Source: Ischnura elegans
Taxonomy: Eukaryota > Arthropoda > Insecta > Odonata > Coenagrionidae
NCBI RefSeq assembly: GCF_921293095.1
Contig: NC_060259.1
Coordinates: 23,877,812 to 23,941,811, forward strand
DNA length: 64,000 nt
Direction of reading: 5' to 3'
This document shows positions 1 to 12,060 of the stretch, in pieces. The notes below the pieces were generated by a model. It searched no databases and was not told the origin of the DNA. It saw only the letters and a list, made by a program, of their open reading frames with translations. The stretch's first letter is position 1, and every line of letters begins with the position of its first letter. The translations under genes and the position numbers were made by a program.

Positions 1-442
1 GTGAAGCTAATCGTGAATCGGGGTTTGTCAAAAGAATACTAGCAAATCATGACGGCAAAGTGAGAGAATCCAGCTATTTCTCCCTCTTTGGAAATATATT
101 TGGAATTCGCTGCCAGTTTTTCGGATCATGTTGCATGCTGGTGATTGATCACCACTGACATACACCGTAGGGGTGGGAAGCAGTGTATTATTTAGATGTA
201 GATGTATTATTACCGTTTACCTCGAAAGCAAAAATTGAATTGGCAGAGCGTTTCACATTCAGTTGAAAGTGTGGTGTTATGGACATTCGTTTCCCATGTA
301 GTCTATTCTCCACAAGGCCGGGAGCGCGGTGTTGTCAATAGTAATATAAAAATTAATATTGCGCTATGAACTGTTCAACACTGTATTCCAATGTAGAATA
401 AGACGCTGCATTCATTGGCGTCAATATTTTTTACATAAAATT
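1..442. other. Non-coding flank, nothing recognised
   Basis: AT-rich sequence without a convincing reading frame, RNA gene or paired termini. It is the 5' flank of the retrotransposon insertion that begins at 455. It carries the first copy (443-454) of that insertion's target duplication. Confidence 0.5.
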
Positions 443-454
443 ATATCAAAGGCT

Positions 455-1165
455 GGGATGGGATGAGGATTAATCACAAGAAAACTAAGGTAATGCGTTT
501 TTGTAAAGCATCACGAGCGAGGAATGTGGGACTCAAGATAAAGGTGGGTGGTGAAAAACTTGAGCAGGTTGAGCAATTCAACTATTTAGGCAGTACGTTA
601 GAGGAAAACGGATACAGTAGTAAGGACATCAGGAAGAGAATAGCATTAGCGAAGGAGGCGTTCATGAGCAGGAAGGAGCTTCTGAGAGGATCGTTGTGTA
701 AGAGTTTAAAGAAAAGGTTAGTGAAGAGTTTGGTTTGGAGTGTAGCTCTCTACGGTGCGGAAACGTGGACTCTGAGGAAAGAAGACGAGAGAAGATTGGA
801 GGCGTTCGAGATGTGGGTATGGAGAAGAATGGAGAGGGTGAAATGGACGAAGAGGAAAAGGAACGACGAAGTTCTGGATATGGTTGGCGAGGAGAGAAAG
901 CTTTTAGATGAGATACGCAGAAGACAGAAGGTTTGGATGGAGTTAGTGCTTAGCGGTGAGGGGATGTTGAAAATGGTGTTGGAGGGTAGAATGTTGGGGA
1001 AACGAGGGAGGGGAAGGAAAAGAATAGGATTTTTAGATAGATTGAAAGAGAGTAGGCCTTACAGTGAATTAAAGAAGGCAGTGCTGGAAGGAAAGGGAGG
1101 CTCCCAGATCACCTCTTTAGTACTCCATGGAAACCTACCTTAATCGGTAGAATACTATAATAATA
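455..1165 (+). mobile_element. 5'-truncated non-LTR retrotransposon copy with 12-bp target-site duplication
   Basis: The insertion is bounded by a perfect 12-bp direct repeat, ATATCAAAGGCT, at 443-454 and 1166-1177. Its 3' end is a short run of TAA triplets (about 1153-1165). It has no long terminal repeats and keeps only the 3' end of ORF2. Such 5' truncation, simple-repeat tail and variable-length target duplication are the normal outcome of target-primed reverse transcription. The clean duplication suggests a fairly recent insertion. The RTE-like class is inferred from the encoded protein. Confidence 0.85.
463..1143 (+). pseudogene. 3' end of non-LTR retrotransposon ORF2 (RTE-like)
   Basis: A 226-residue open frame covers the region after the reverse transcriptase core. 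It shows the thumb-type motif 'FNYLGSTL' (about residues 39-46), then 'LYGAETWTL' (about 97-105) and 'RRLEAFEMWVWRRM' (about 110-123), with a basic C-terminal tail. These blocks are typical of arthropod RTE-like ORF2 proteins, and the same blocks recur in the copy at 5.7-6.7 kb. The catalytic palm (YADD/FADD) and the endonuclease are missing, so the copy cannot transpose. The frame is open over its whole length and ends in a TAA just before the TAA-repeat tail. The ATG at 463 is simply the first in the truncated copy, not a native start. Confidence 0.85.
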
Positions 1166-1177
1166 ATATCAAAGGCT

Positions 1178-4139
1178 ATAAAAAAAATTCCATAAATTTA
1201 CGTTACATGCGTGTATTTTTTTACTTAATTTTCTTCTCGCAATTGTCGTCAAACTGTTAATTATATTGAATTGAATCCTCTACACGAAGCTCTTCACACT
1301 AATATAACTTTGACGGTTTTCACCAATTTTACATTAATTGAGGAAAAAAGTAGTCATACCGATGTAACACCCTTTAGGATAAGAAAATTTGGATTTGTGT
1401 GAGGTAAAAAGTAGTCGGCCACTAAAAGACGTTTCTTACGTCGTAGGTGATATAATGTGTGTTAAATGTGAAGACAACTACGATGTTATTATTTTTAGTG
1501 AAAAAATCATTTAATTATCTTAATTTTGAAGGGGGTTACAAGTTCTTAAAAAATATTTAGGCGCCACTGAGCGGAGCTTCTCGCCTTGCCTTGCCAACTC
1601 CTTGCGCTCGGAGGGAATCATCTCGGGCGGAAAAGGAGACTTTTGTCCATTCGTACCATAATGTATGCACTCCTTCGATAAAATCCTGAACAGAGAAAAC
1701 TCATCCGTTATAACAGCGATGTTTTTATTTCAATACATTGGTACATGAAAGCAAGCAAATTTTGAGGGCTAGGAAATTTTTTGGAAACTTTGAAGCGAGT
1801 TTCGCCTAGGGTCTTTCGGTCTATCCACGGAAACAGAGACAGGAAACATCTCATAATTCGTGCAAAGGACTACCCCCTCTAGTGCATGCCTTTTATAATA
1901 GGGCGCTCTGGGTTTTCCCCAAGTCCCATTCATTACATTAAACATCTGCAAGAGGAGCGACCCCAGGGAATAATTAGCAGAGGAGCTCACTTTTTCGCTG
2001 CATTTTTTTGCAGTGAACGAGTGTTGGATTATAAAAATAAGTTCACCGAGTTACCTCGAGATTTTAAAAGACATATACAACACAACCGATATAGAGTATG
2101 ATACCAGAAGGAGAATTGCGACCACCTGCGACGCCGAAATTAAGATCGATTTTTCGAACGTGCGGCACAGTTCGGAGCTTGCTGTAGTCAACGGGGAATA
2201 CCGTGCTCGACGGACGTTGAAAAGTGAATCTTTTAGCAAGTGAATTGTGGATAAGATATAATTTATCTAGTGCCACATTTATTCTACATTATATAGCTTA
2301 ATTTCTTCGCTTTCATTCGATATTTACCGCTGATATGATACAAATTGGAAGACTGTGTTTTTCGTCGAAATTTTGTGATCATGCATGATTATAAAAAGGG
2401 ATGACCGAGTTACCTCGGGACATTTACGTTGAATTACATCAAACGTTTTAAAGTGTTCGTCCAAAAAAATCAGCTATGACCGTTAGCATCAAGCAAAATA
2501 AAAATCGATGTTTTGCCCCGCGCGTAGTGTGCAGCAGCTCCGGATGGTATGGCATGCTAAATGTATGCAGTATATAGAAGTTCTGTATTCAGTTCATAAC
2601 TGTCCCTTTGTAGAAATGCCGCTTATTGCTTTATTGCCTCAGTCTATGAAGGGGTTTTTGGACAGTTGAGGATCGCTTCCCTTCGATATCCGCGCAAACG
2701 TTTTCACGAAGTAGCTCGTACGGGGCTTTCCACAAAGGCTTCTTTCCAATTGGTTGAAAAATATTCTCTTTCACAATTTTACCGAGAAAATTAGTCAGTT
2801 TGCCTTCTTGAGTGCGAAAGGATCTCAGTGCATGTGATACGGAAGCGAATAACCAGGGCTTATTTTCCCTATATCGTGAACTTTCAGCGTTGAGACCGAA
2901 CTACCACTAGTGAAGAATATCTCGGAACGATAAAAAGGTATGTTTTCCAAGTAATAAATCTCAGGTACGACTAATGATGGGAACACTGCCCGATGTTTTT
3001 ATTTACTGCTCTTATTTTTTTATTCCTAACTATTAAATTCAATTAAATGTTCCCTCTCTACTAAAACGGTCCAAATAGTCGATTTTTGTTTTTTTTCTGT
3101 CTCACCGAATTCTAAAAAAAAACTCCCCGGATCGATTTTTCGGGAAAATGTCATTATATTCATGTTTTATAGCCTAAACAAGATTAGTAGGAAAAATATC
3201 ATCGAGCTAATTATAAAACTATGGAAGATGTGATTTTTGGCCAGCTTTTTTCGATTTCAGCCCACTGTGCGTCGTGTGAATGAATGAAGTAGTATATATA
3301 ATAAAGTAATCTAAACTCTATGTTCATGTGTCTCCCAGGTACTTACTCGATATATTGCCTGACGTTTCAAGGTCGTTGCTGGTCACTACCTCTTTGGGAA
3401 TCAGATAAATTTCCGAGAAGGGACGGTATTCCTATTTGTTTATGGAGGAAGAGGGGCTGAAAGTGCTAAAGGTGATGTCATTTTTTCCCCCTTCAGAGCA
3501 GAACCCAATTTGTAGCTGATTTTGATGCCAATGACCCTATTTAATTTTTCACATTTTCCTCTCTCCAACGTCTCGCGGATCCGCCGTTGTTTGATGTTTT
3601 CACCTTTGCGTCGCTTTTGTTTTCTGGACGCCAACTGCGTTTACCCAGGTTGCGTGTTCTGTCCCTGCCGACTTTATGGGTTTTCCATGAGGAATAGAGT
3701 GGTTATGTTCTGCTAATGGAGTTTGAACAAAGCGAACGTTTTCGTCGATATATTTTTTGTCACAGAATAGGCACCATATCTTGCCTTGGGCGATACATCG
3801 GAATATCAGAAAATATCGCGACATTTAAATATACCTGGGATCTGATATATGGTTTTCACGTTATTACATCTACAAACTACCCCGCAAGCCGACTAAAAGG
3901 CGTGTGGCTGGAGATGTTAGGACACCAGTCGTTTAAACATAAAAAGGAAATGAGAAATTTCGATTAGCATTTATTAAAGTCCTTCATGGTTTGGGAGAAA
4001 AACGAATTCCCAAGTCTATCCGTTCGGCTGAATATCTCTCTTAATTTATCGCTTCTGTGTGACCTGGAAATATGGTGGGGTTCTGATATTATGTTCTCCG
4101 AGTAGCTCTCAAAAATATCTATTTTCAATTGTCCAAGTA
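1178..4139. other. Non-coding interval with one short duplicated block
   Basis: No gene is supported over these 3 kb. A block of about 40 bases is present twice: near 2027-2075 and 2387-2420 both read GATTATAAAAA followed by ACCGAGTTACCTCG, which itself contains a small palindrome. The minus frame at 3600-3824 has a Cys-x2-Cys and a His-x-His spacing, but nothing that secures a family. The rest is AT-rich sequence with short frames only. Confidence 0.4.
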
Positions 4140-4945
4140 TTCTATGCCTAGCGCGCAGCCTCCTACTAGCAGTCTTCAGCGGCTACCAGCCTAATTCGCT
4201 TACGATCTGAATAACGCTGTCTATACGCCCGCAGCAATTTTTGACGAATCGTGCAGCTTCCCTTTCATTGTATAAAGTTCACGGATTAAGTCTTTCTGTA
4301 CCGGATCCCATATGCTTGCTGTATATTCAAGGTGCAGTCTGACGAGCGCGATATAGCACCTTTCTCTAACTTTCTCATCCGAAAATCCTCCCTAAATACA
4401 TTTGACGAATCCTAATCTCTTTAGGGCTATGATGCGAACATTTAAATGTGTTCACCACGAGAGGTTCGAGGTTATCGTAACTCCCAGGTACTTCACTTCG
4501 TCTATTGCCTTTCTTTAACACCATCCACAGCTTAAACATGGTTATAGTGGGACGAACTCTGCAAAACATGTACCGTCGTGCATTTGCTCAGATTAAGTTC
4601 GAGTCCCCACTCTTGGCTCCACAAATGAACGTTGTTTAAGTCCGATGATAGAATTTCGTAGTCAGAGTGATCACTAATTTCGTGATAGATGACAGCGTCG
4701 TCATCAAATAAACGTATTTTACTGCTAATGCGGGAGCAGAGATCATTGATGCATATAATGAACAAAAGGGGGCCGATTACGCTTCCTTGTGGAACGCCTG
4801 ATGTAACTTTTGCTACATCAGAGTCAACTTCGTCGAGAACTACTTGTCGTTTACGATCTCTGAGAAGTCGCGTATCCAGTTTACCACTGTCATTAATAAG
4901 TTTGAGTTCCCACTCTTGACTCCACAGATGACGTTGGTTACCCAA
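4140..4945 (-). pseudogene. CR1/Jockey-like reverse transcriptase fragment
   Basis: The minus strand encodes a reverse transcriptase relic. The block 'GVPQGSVIGPLLF' is followed by 'RLFDDDAVIY', the catalytic FADD-type box with the Ala replaced by Asp, then by a stretch with 'LWSQEWGLELNLSKC'. Downstream (4.15-4.53 kb), in shifted frames, remnants of the thumb ('KYLGV'-like and 'YTASIWDP'-like) can still be read. The piece has lost its 5' part and carries several frameshifts. A duplicated 'LWSQEW' stretch at the 5' end (about 4890-4925) suggests a local rearrangement. No termini or target duplication were found. Confidence 0.8.
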
Positions 4946-5470
4946 TCACCTGATATTGCTTAATTTCAATGTCAATTATCATAAGGAATTCAATTAAAAG
5001 TTATCATATTCCGAAATTGAATTTTCAATATTGCCCAAGCCTGAGGAGAGGAAGAATGCCCTACACTCCAATTGGGATGATGCTGTGTCCTTCACAGTAG
5101 GTACTCAGACAATTTCAATTTTTTTAAATGTGGCTTCAGCATAGTTTAATTGAAAAAATATCGAATGCTTTCCCGGCGTATGCTGGTAGTGAAGGATGCT
5201 CGGGTTCTCCATTCTCCACAGGGTTGTCTCCTGCATGGTTTTCGGCAGCCATGACTCATTCCTTAAACGTCGGCAGCAATGGAGGAGATTACCCGCTGAA
5301 AAACCCGAGCAGCTTTCACTACTAGGCTTCAACCATTCGACCTAAAAGTTGGTCTCGTCATTCATTCTGCAGCAACGCTGATAATGGTATTCCGCACTGC
5401 ATTCATGTTCAGGATGATAATGAGAGTTTGCGTGAAGGTATCGGTTGGTGCTAGAGCGCTTTCCGCACGC

Positions 5471-5537
5471 CAGAGCCGGCCTTAGGGCGGGGCGACCGGC
5501 GCGAATGCCCCGGGCCCCGCGCTTTGGGGGGGCCCGC
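5471..5537. repeat. GC-rich terminal fragment of a probable hAT-type MITE
   Basis: A sudden GC-rich block begins CAGAGCCGGCCTTAGGG and contains runs of G and C (GGGGGGGCCC). It sits in AT-rich surroundings. Termini of the CAG.GCCGG type followed by G runs are common in non-autonomous hAT elements and occur elsewhere in this window. No matching right terminus was identified, so this is called a fragment. Confidence 0.35.
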
Positions 5538-5719
5538 GTTCGTGAAAAAAAATTAAAATATACGATAGTTTGAAAACGCAATTTCAGCTATTACTGTATT
5601 GTTAAGTCCGTGCAAGACGAAAAATAATATTATGAAAAAGGAATAATAATGCAGTAATTTAAAGTAAAAAGCGCGCTTTTTATGTTTATCTTACGTTATA
5701 ATTTTATGAATTAATATAA

Positions 5720-6696
5720 TTATAAATTTAATTTGTATTGGATTGGAGCACAATGCTTGGAATCCTAAAGGAAATTGGGGATCTTTATAATGACAGAAGA
5801 ATCATCCACAGTTTATACAAAAACCAAGTAGCCGTGATAAAATCAGGGCCCAGCTGTGAAGAAGCAAGAATTAAGAAAGGAGTGCGACAAGGCTGTACAT
5901 TGTCACCCGTAATTTTCAACGTTTACATTGAAAAAGCCATTAATGAAATCAAAGAAAAGGCATTGGGAGTGAATATCCATGGAGAAAAAATAAGCATGCT
6001 AAGATTTGCCGATGACATAGCCGTTATAGCAGAAACAGAGAAGGATTTGAAAAATATTCTGATTAATATGGGTAGGGTAATGAGTAGATATCAACTGAAA
6101 ATAAGCACGAAGAAAACCAAGATCTTAGTATGCAGCAGAAGAGAAGAAGTCAAGACCAACATTAAAATAGGGAGGCAAAAACTGATAGAAGTGGATGAAT
6201 TCTGTTATTTGGGAAGCAAGATAACTAGTGACGGGAGAAGCAAGAAAGAAATTATCAGCAGAATAGCCCAGGCGAAGAGAGCATTCCACCAAAAGAGAGA
6301 CATGCTTACAGCGGGAAACTTAAATATGGATGTAAAGAAACAATTTATAAGAACCTACATCTGGAGTATGCTCCTATACGGAAGTGAGGCATGGACAATG
6401 ACCGCAGCGGAGAAAGCAAGGATAGAGGCCTTTGAAATGTGGTGCTACAGAAGAATGATGAAAATCAAATGGATCGACCGAGTCAGTAACGAGGAAGTCC
6501 TGAGAAGGGTAGGAGAGAAGAGAAGCCTCATGAAAACCTTAATAAGAAGACGGAACAACCTTATAGGCCACATCTTGAGACATGATGGCCTGATGAAGAC
6601 AATCGTCGAAGGACAGGTGGAAGGCAAGAATGGAAAAGGAAGACCTCGAACAAAATATATGGAACAAGTAAAGAGAGATGTGAAAGAGAAGAAATA
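5720..6696 (+). pseudogene. RTE-like non-LTR ORF2, 5'-truncated, first part (interrupted by a transposon)
   Basis: A frame of about 319 residues (5738-6696) encodes the reverse transcriptase palm and thumb: 'VRQGCTLSPVIFNVYIEKAI', then the catalytic 'LRFADDIAVIAE' (both Asp present), 'DEFCYLGSKI', 'LYGSEAWTM' and 'RIEAFEMWCYRRMM'. The endonuclease and the N-terminal half of the reverse transcriptase are missing. The frame stops at 6695-6697 only because a TIR transposon starts there. The reading frame resumes at 9229. It belongs to the same broad family as 463-1143 but is clearly diverged from it. Confidence 0.88.
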
Positions 6697-9226
6697 GGGA
6701 AGTGCACTAGTGTTTCAAATGCACCAAACACATTTTTAAAATTAGAGTTCAGAATAACATAATGTCGTAAAACCACAGTTTAAATCCTAATAGTGAATAC
6801 TTGATTCGAGATAACCGTGTGAAATATGGAAAAATTCAAAGGCCGCTAAAACGGGTGTCCATGTTGAATATTGGCCGTGACGTCACAAGGCAGTAGCAGA
6901 AGGCAGCTTGTACACCGTTTAGTTCTACCACTATTATTGCATAGAAAAATTACAGAATTTGAGGGTATCCGTTTTTTGCTGTCATAAAATATCTTCAGAA
7001 TATATATGTGGCTGCTTCTCTTTTGAGTAAACGACTTCATCATTGCGTAATATATTAATATTCATTTACGTGTCAACTTCAAGTTTGGAATGAGTAGTAC
7101 GAATAGCACATTGGATCTTTAATAAATGCATGATGGCATTTATTTTTCGCTGGGTATATTTTGGCACAATGCCGTTTATCATGCCAAAACTTTTTTTTGT
7201 AAGAACCGAGTCAAACTAATAAACCTATTTCAGACGTTTGCTGCAAGACTTATTCGTTGCGTATGATATTCACGCCGGCCGGAACGTTCGCCCTTCGCAA
7301 CTAGAATCATGGGATGTTAGCCTTATTTCCGAGCTGGCTGGTTGTTGCAATGGTTCGCTGTCCAGGATGGGTTCAAGAAAAGATAATCTTGGTTGGGAGA
7401 AGGAAAATTCCAACGATTTATAAATGGTATACCAAACTTTCATGTATTTATGGTTACTGAATTTTTGAATAAGGAGGACAGGTTCAACGCTCCATAGAAA
7501 TGCGAGGCGTTAAGGCTAACAAGGGGAGACCGCGTACCTTGCTGCATCTTTTTCAATTAGGGCGTTAGTTAGGCTGTAATTAATTAATTTTCATGCGTTA
7601 CTTTTTATAAGTTATATATATCAATCCAAAATGCCGATGACTATTTTGGGTCGGTTGGGGTAGTGGTATATAGCGTGCACGATTCAAAGGAAAGATCTCA
7701 CCCGAAGGACCGTGGTTCAAGACTACGTCATGGCCTTAATTTTTTTTGTCTTCATTGTGATCATACGGCATCAAGTTTATCATTAATTATAATTGCAGCA
7801 ATCATTGACATGAGACAATTTTTTTAATCATCATTATGGCGTTTAGGTATTTTAGCAGTGTCATTACAAACGCAGAGATACGATGACTACAAGGGTTGGT
7901 GTGCGCTAAAATGTTAATTTTTTCTTTGCTTATACTGACCAACTTCCACATTAAAAATGAAAACCACTCTTGCAAGAGCACATACCATTAAAGGCTCGCG
8001 GCAAGCAACAATATGCGTACAGGCATAATTAATAAGAACACAAAGCGAATATAAAATGCCATATATCTCGAACACTTGTAATTCACATTACTCCAAAGGG
8101 AGTTTACTTACTCAGTACATACCTCAGTACCTTGTACTCAGTACCTACCAGTTTACCTCAGTAGCAGTGCTAAAAGAACCATTCTGAAATATAATTTGAC
8201 TAACAAATAGGATGAAATAAAAGTTGATAACCCTGGACCGGGCGCGCTGGCGTATAAAATACGTCAATCTTTGAAAACCAAGGATTTCGACATTGTACGT
8301 ACATTCTGGGCTATAATGGTCTCGTGTATTCTTACAATGTATTTTGACTGCCTATATTGCGAGTTTTCAAAGTTGGAGGTATTGTAGCTAATTTTTTAGA
8401 TCAGCAAGATGAACCCGTCACCAGTGGAGTACAAATTACGCCGCGCGACCTGCCGTGTACCTTTATATCTGTATCACCTATAAATGTACTAATTTCAACA
8501 AATAAAGATTAACTTTAACAAAAATAGTTTGTTATCATATATGCACATATCATGGGCAAAGTACGCATTTTGCCCGGTCGTGTAAAAAAACAGTCGCGCC
8601 ATAATTCTTTAACCAAACTACTTTCAGTTTATAAATTACGTAGGTCTACGCGGAAAATGCTATATTTTGACTCAACACACTTTCTGATTTGACTGAGGTA
8701 CCTATTAAGTAAATTATTATAATATAAATATCAATTTGATCTTACAGTACCTTCAAATGATCTTCAAAACAGAATATCATCGATAGGTAAGAGTCAGGAG
8801 CAGCCTTGAACCATTTATTCCGTATAGCTTGTGCTTAAGGCACGGGAATGAATATCTTCTCCAGGCTTTTGTTTCGACGTCGAGATGAAATTTGGAACAG
8901 AAAATCATTTATAATTCTATTTTGAATTCATGTTTTCGGTACTAGACGACATTTTTAGGAAGTAAACTCCACCGATTCCCGGAAACTCTCGCCGCGCTAA
9001 AGAAGCGACGGAATACAGCGATACTCCACTGGTGACTACTGCCTTGTGACGTCACATCTCAATCAAGATGGAGGCACTGTGTTTCAGCGCAACATGAAAT
9101 TTTCCGACTTTCAAAACGTTTTAAAGTGCATACCCCAGATGCATAAAATAAAAGTGACTATACTAATGTTTCTTTTTTAGGCTAAACTTTCAAATTCAGC
9201 AATAAAAAAAAATTAGTGCACTTCCC
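6697..9226. mobile_element. 2.5-kb TIR DNA transposon (TA target) inside the RTE-like element
   Basis: The ends are inverted: GGGAAGTGCACTAGTG at 6697 and the complement of GGGAAGTGCACTAAT ending at 9226. TA flanks both ends (6695-6696 and 9227-9228). Similarity between the arms extends inwards: both carry TGACGTCACAAGGCAGTAG in inverted orientation (about 6880-6898 and 9039-9057), giving arms near 190 bp. TA duplication points to the Tc1/mariner/pogo group, but no transposase frame is visible, so this copy is non-autonomous or heavily decayed. Excising it with one TA restores an open frame of the host retroelement, which confirms the boundaries. Confidence 0.8.
7649..7735 (+). repeat. tRNA-like (SINE head) sequence
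   Basis: The sequence has a box A-like block (GTTGGGGTAGTGG) and, about 55 bases later, a box B-like block (GGTTCAAGACT). This resembles the RNA polymerase III promoter of a tRNA-derived SINE. It does not fold into a full cloverleaf by eye and the T-arm is imperfect, so a functional tRNA is unlikely. It lies inside the 6697-9226 transposon. Confidence 0.35.
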
Positions 9227-9228
9227 TA

Positions 9229-9310
9229 TACGTAGGAGTGAAAAGATTAGCTGATAGGAGAACTGAGTGGAGAGCTGCGTCAAACCAATCCTAGGATTGT
9301 TGACCAGTGA
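9229..9310 (+). pseudogene. RTE-like ORF2 C-terminus and 3' tail (second part)
   Basis: After the transposon, the frame left at 6694 continues with 'YVGVKRLADRRTEWRAASNQ' and then a stop, followed by a GATGATGA tail. The same tail, at a similar distance from a similar peptide, occurs at 35988-36080. This marks it as the true 3' end of the family and not chance continuation. Confidence 0.8.
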
Positions 9311-9497
9311 TGATGACATACTATATTGAACTCAAAGGCGTGATGGTATCATAGCGGCGTAATTACGAAGTCTGAATTTGGGAGGGGAACACATACTTAG
9401 CCAGAGAGTGGTAGGGATTCAAAATGCTCGAGTTTGTAGATGGGGTATAGAGTTTAATATTTTAAGTGAAGGGCCCCGCACTGAAGGTTCGCCCCTA

Positions 9498-10550
9498 TGC
9501 CGGGTCTACACTAGTAACTTAAGTGACTACTTAAGTTGGCTCTGTACTTAAGTTGGTAGTGTAGGTGTCACCAGCTTCATTTAAGTACACCTCCACTTAA
9601 GTCATCTTAGAACCCAACTTAAATTGCGTTGGCAACTGTTTCCGCACGGTTGAAGCTCTTCAAGTGTTGTAAATGGCACATAATACCCATCTCTGAATCA
9701 TCCCGTTGATTATGTTCTAAGTTGTGCTGTATTCTATGATGTGGTTATTGAGCGTTCTATTTCGTTAGTTAATTTCTAGTGTTGGGGATATTAATTCGAC
9801 GAATTTATTTTGTAGTGTTTCTCATCTTATTGTTGGTTTTATTTCCGTGAAAACTAATTGCTATGCCTGTTGCTCACGGTGGAACTCGATTTATAAAACT
9901 TAGAAACGTTTTAAGGAATTTTAAGACTGACAATGAGACGACGGCAGAGGATCCGGTAAAACAGTTCATTTTCCATGGTGTCATAATCGAAAATAACGTA
10001 AACGAATGCACTCAGTAACTTCCCACACACTGTTATTGAAACTATTGCATAGGGATTTAATGTTAGTCCTAGGGATGCCGAGGGAGATAAGATGTGGCGA
10101 TTTCATTGGACGTGGGAGGAATTAATGGTTGAAATTTAACATCAATGGTTTTAATAAAGCAGTGGAATTTGACTAGCAATAAGTGTTTTTGTTTACGTTA
10201 TGAATATGTCATTCCACGAAGTCACGCTTAGTAATTCTAAATTCCTCTGGCTCCATCACCTCTCGCCATATAGCGTTCCCTCAGGAACTGAAATCGGTCT
10301 TTCCTTTTAACCTTCTGAATCCAAAATGGTTAATTCACGGAGTTTGGAAGTTTATTTCAAATAACAGTCGCTTTGGATCAAAGAATCACTAATTGCTCTC
10401 CTAGACCTTCATCTGTCAACATAACTGTTTCCCGATATAGACAATCACGGTGCTGAAGTCGACTTAAAGCTCAAGTGTAGCTACCGCACCACATTTAAGA
10501 TTATATTTAAGTGAAGTCACTTAAGTTAAGTGTGTAGTGTAGACAAGGCA
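9498..10550. mobile_element. 1.05-kb TIR transposon, class uncertain, with a small residual frame
   Basis: The left end TGCCGGGTCTACACTAGTAA and the right end (complement TGCCTTGTCTACACTACAC) are inverted copies that also share AACTTAAGTGAC further in. A 9-base direct repeat GCCCCGCAC lies just outside each end (9476-9484 and 10555-10563). It could be the target duplication, but it is separated from the inverted ends by unequal lengths. An open frame of 51 codons at 9863-10018 (starts MPVAHGG, contains 'RNVLRNF') may be a transposase N-terminal relic; I do not recognise it. Confidence 0.6.
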
Positions 10551-10865
10551 CTAGCCCCGCACCTGCTAGCGCCGTCACTGCCGCACGCGACATGGTTCTG
10601 AGTTTCATTATCATAAGTATCGTCGATGTACCTTACCATATTTCTGTGTCGTGAAGCTAAAGTACTAAATGCGTTCTATGCCTTACTCTAAAACTATGAG
10701 TTAAAGTAAGCCAAATATCGGTGCTCTACGACAGTCATGAGAATAAGTACATGAAAATATAATTAAAAGCACTTTTCTGGCAAAGTAAAGAAATTTGTAG
10801 TGCGCGGAAATCGTTCAGATTTATTTCACTTAAAGCTGTTTTGCGGTGTTTCCTTTGCGTAATTA

Positions 10866-11967
10866 TTAATTCACGAGCAAATTTTTATGAAAATCTGAGA
10901 TTTTTGAAGGGCTAATCGTTTAATTATGGTGGAATCACCAGTAAAGGATTTCGTAGCGGATGGAACGCGGTCTACATTTAGCCAAAGATAGACGTATAAC
11001 GCTGTATGAGACAAGAAGCTAACAAAACGAAAATAGCATCGCCGGCAGCTACAGAAAAGTTGTAAGCTCAAAGGACCTTCGCATTTACAGGCTTATTTTT
11101 TCAGCGCAAAAGAGAGGAACACGGCCCCCATAAGTAAATACTACTTACCGGGAACTGGCTGGCCACCATCTAGTTATCACATATCAACTCAGACTAAGAC
11201 CCCTTTTCAAGAGATCCGTATCAAATTTATCGAGAGTATCAAATTTCTCCTCGGAGTTCTCGCGGGCGAAGTTGGGAGAGGAGTCACTTTTTGTCCCCCC
11301 CCCCCTTTCACTCCCTCAAGGCGCTTCGGCTTCTGTCTCCACGCCCTGGCGTTGCGACTAGAGGGTCTCGTGATCCGTCAATTTGGGAAATTCAAACTCT
11401 AGGGCACCCCCTTAATACACGGGCAAATTTCGATGAAAATCTGAGATTAGTGAAGGGCTAATCGTTTAATTATGGCCATTTTGTATTGAGTATTCAAAAA
11501 GTTAAACAATTATTTACACGAACAACCAACCCCTGGATAAGGGAAGCCTACCCAGGCGGGACTCGAACCCGCGATTTCTTGTTTGGAAGGTATGTTGACG
11601 ACATGCCTGTTTACGTAATGAAGCTATCATCGCCAACAATTTCGGAAAAGGTGTAAACTCAAAAGGACCTCCGCATACACAGGCATATTTTTTCAGCGCA
11701 TGAGAGAGGAACCAGAAGTTGGCTTTTACTATTTTTAATTGACTCGCCGCCACTTAGGCGTCACATATCACCTCCGACTGCGACCCTTGTTCCAACGACC
11801 CGTATCAAGTTTATCCTGAGTATCAAATATCTCCTAGGAGTCCTCGCGGGTGAAGTTGGGAGGGGAGTTGCCCTCCCCCCCCCCTTTCTCTCCCTCGCGG
11901 CGCTGCGGCCAGAGGCCTTCGTGAGCCGTTAAAATGGGAAATTCAAACGCTAGGGCGCCCCCTTAAC
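10866..11967. repeat. Tandem duplication of a roughly 545-bp unit (two diverged copies)
   Basis: Copy 1 (about 10866-11411) and copy 2 (about 11412-11967) align along most of their length. Both contain GAAAATCTGAGATT, GGGCTAATCGTTTAATTATGG, a TTTTTTCAGCGCA block followed by GAGAGGAAC, an ATATCTCCT or ATTTCTCCT block followed by a CTCGCGGG block, and a C-run before TTTC.CTCCCTC. They differ by many substitutions, so the duplication is old. Copy 2 holds extra sequence (about 11500-11620) that includes a tRNA-like segment. No coding function is seen. Confidence 0.7.
11548..11632 (-). repeat. tRNA-like segment, probable SINE head
   Basis: On the minus strand a perfect five-pair T-arm stem is seen (GCGGG, loop TTCGAGT, CCCGC) around a box B consensus GGTTCGAGTCC. 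A weak box A (TAGCTTCATTACG) lies about 55 bases upstream. It is present only in copy 2 of the tandem duplication, so it probably inserted after the duplication. The acceptor stem is not convincing, so I call a tRNA-derived SINE fragment and not a tRNA gene. Confidence 0.45.
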
Positions 11968-12060
11968 GGGGCAACCACCTTTCGCCTTAAGCCAAAAATT
12001 TGTAGGTTTCCGATGGCGGACTTATAAAATTTTGCGACCCAATGAACGATGCGTGGCGAC

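Noticed and set aside
3600-3824. Minus frame with Cys-x2-Cys and His-x-His that might be a FLYWCH-like zinc finger
   Set aside because: Spacing and the surrounding hydrophobic pattern do not secure the family; no splice or promoter context. Left as an unsupported possibility.
11548-11632. A functional tRNA gene
   Set aside because: The T-arm is perfect, but acceptor and anticodon stems are not convincing. It fits a tRNA-derived SINE better.
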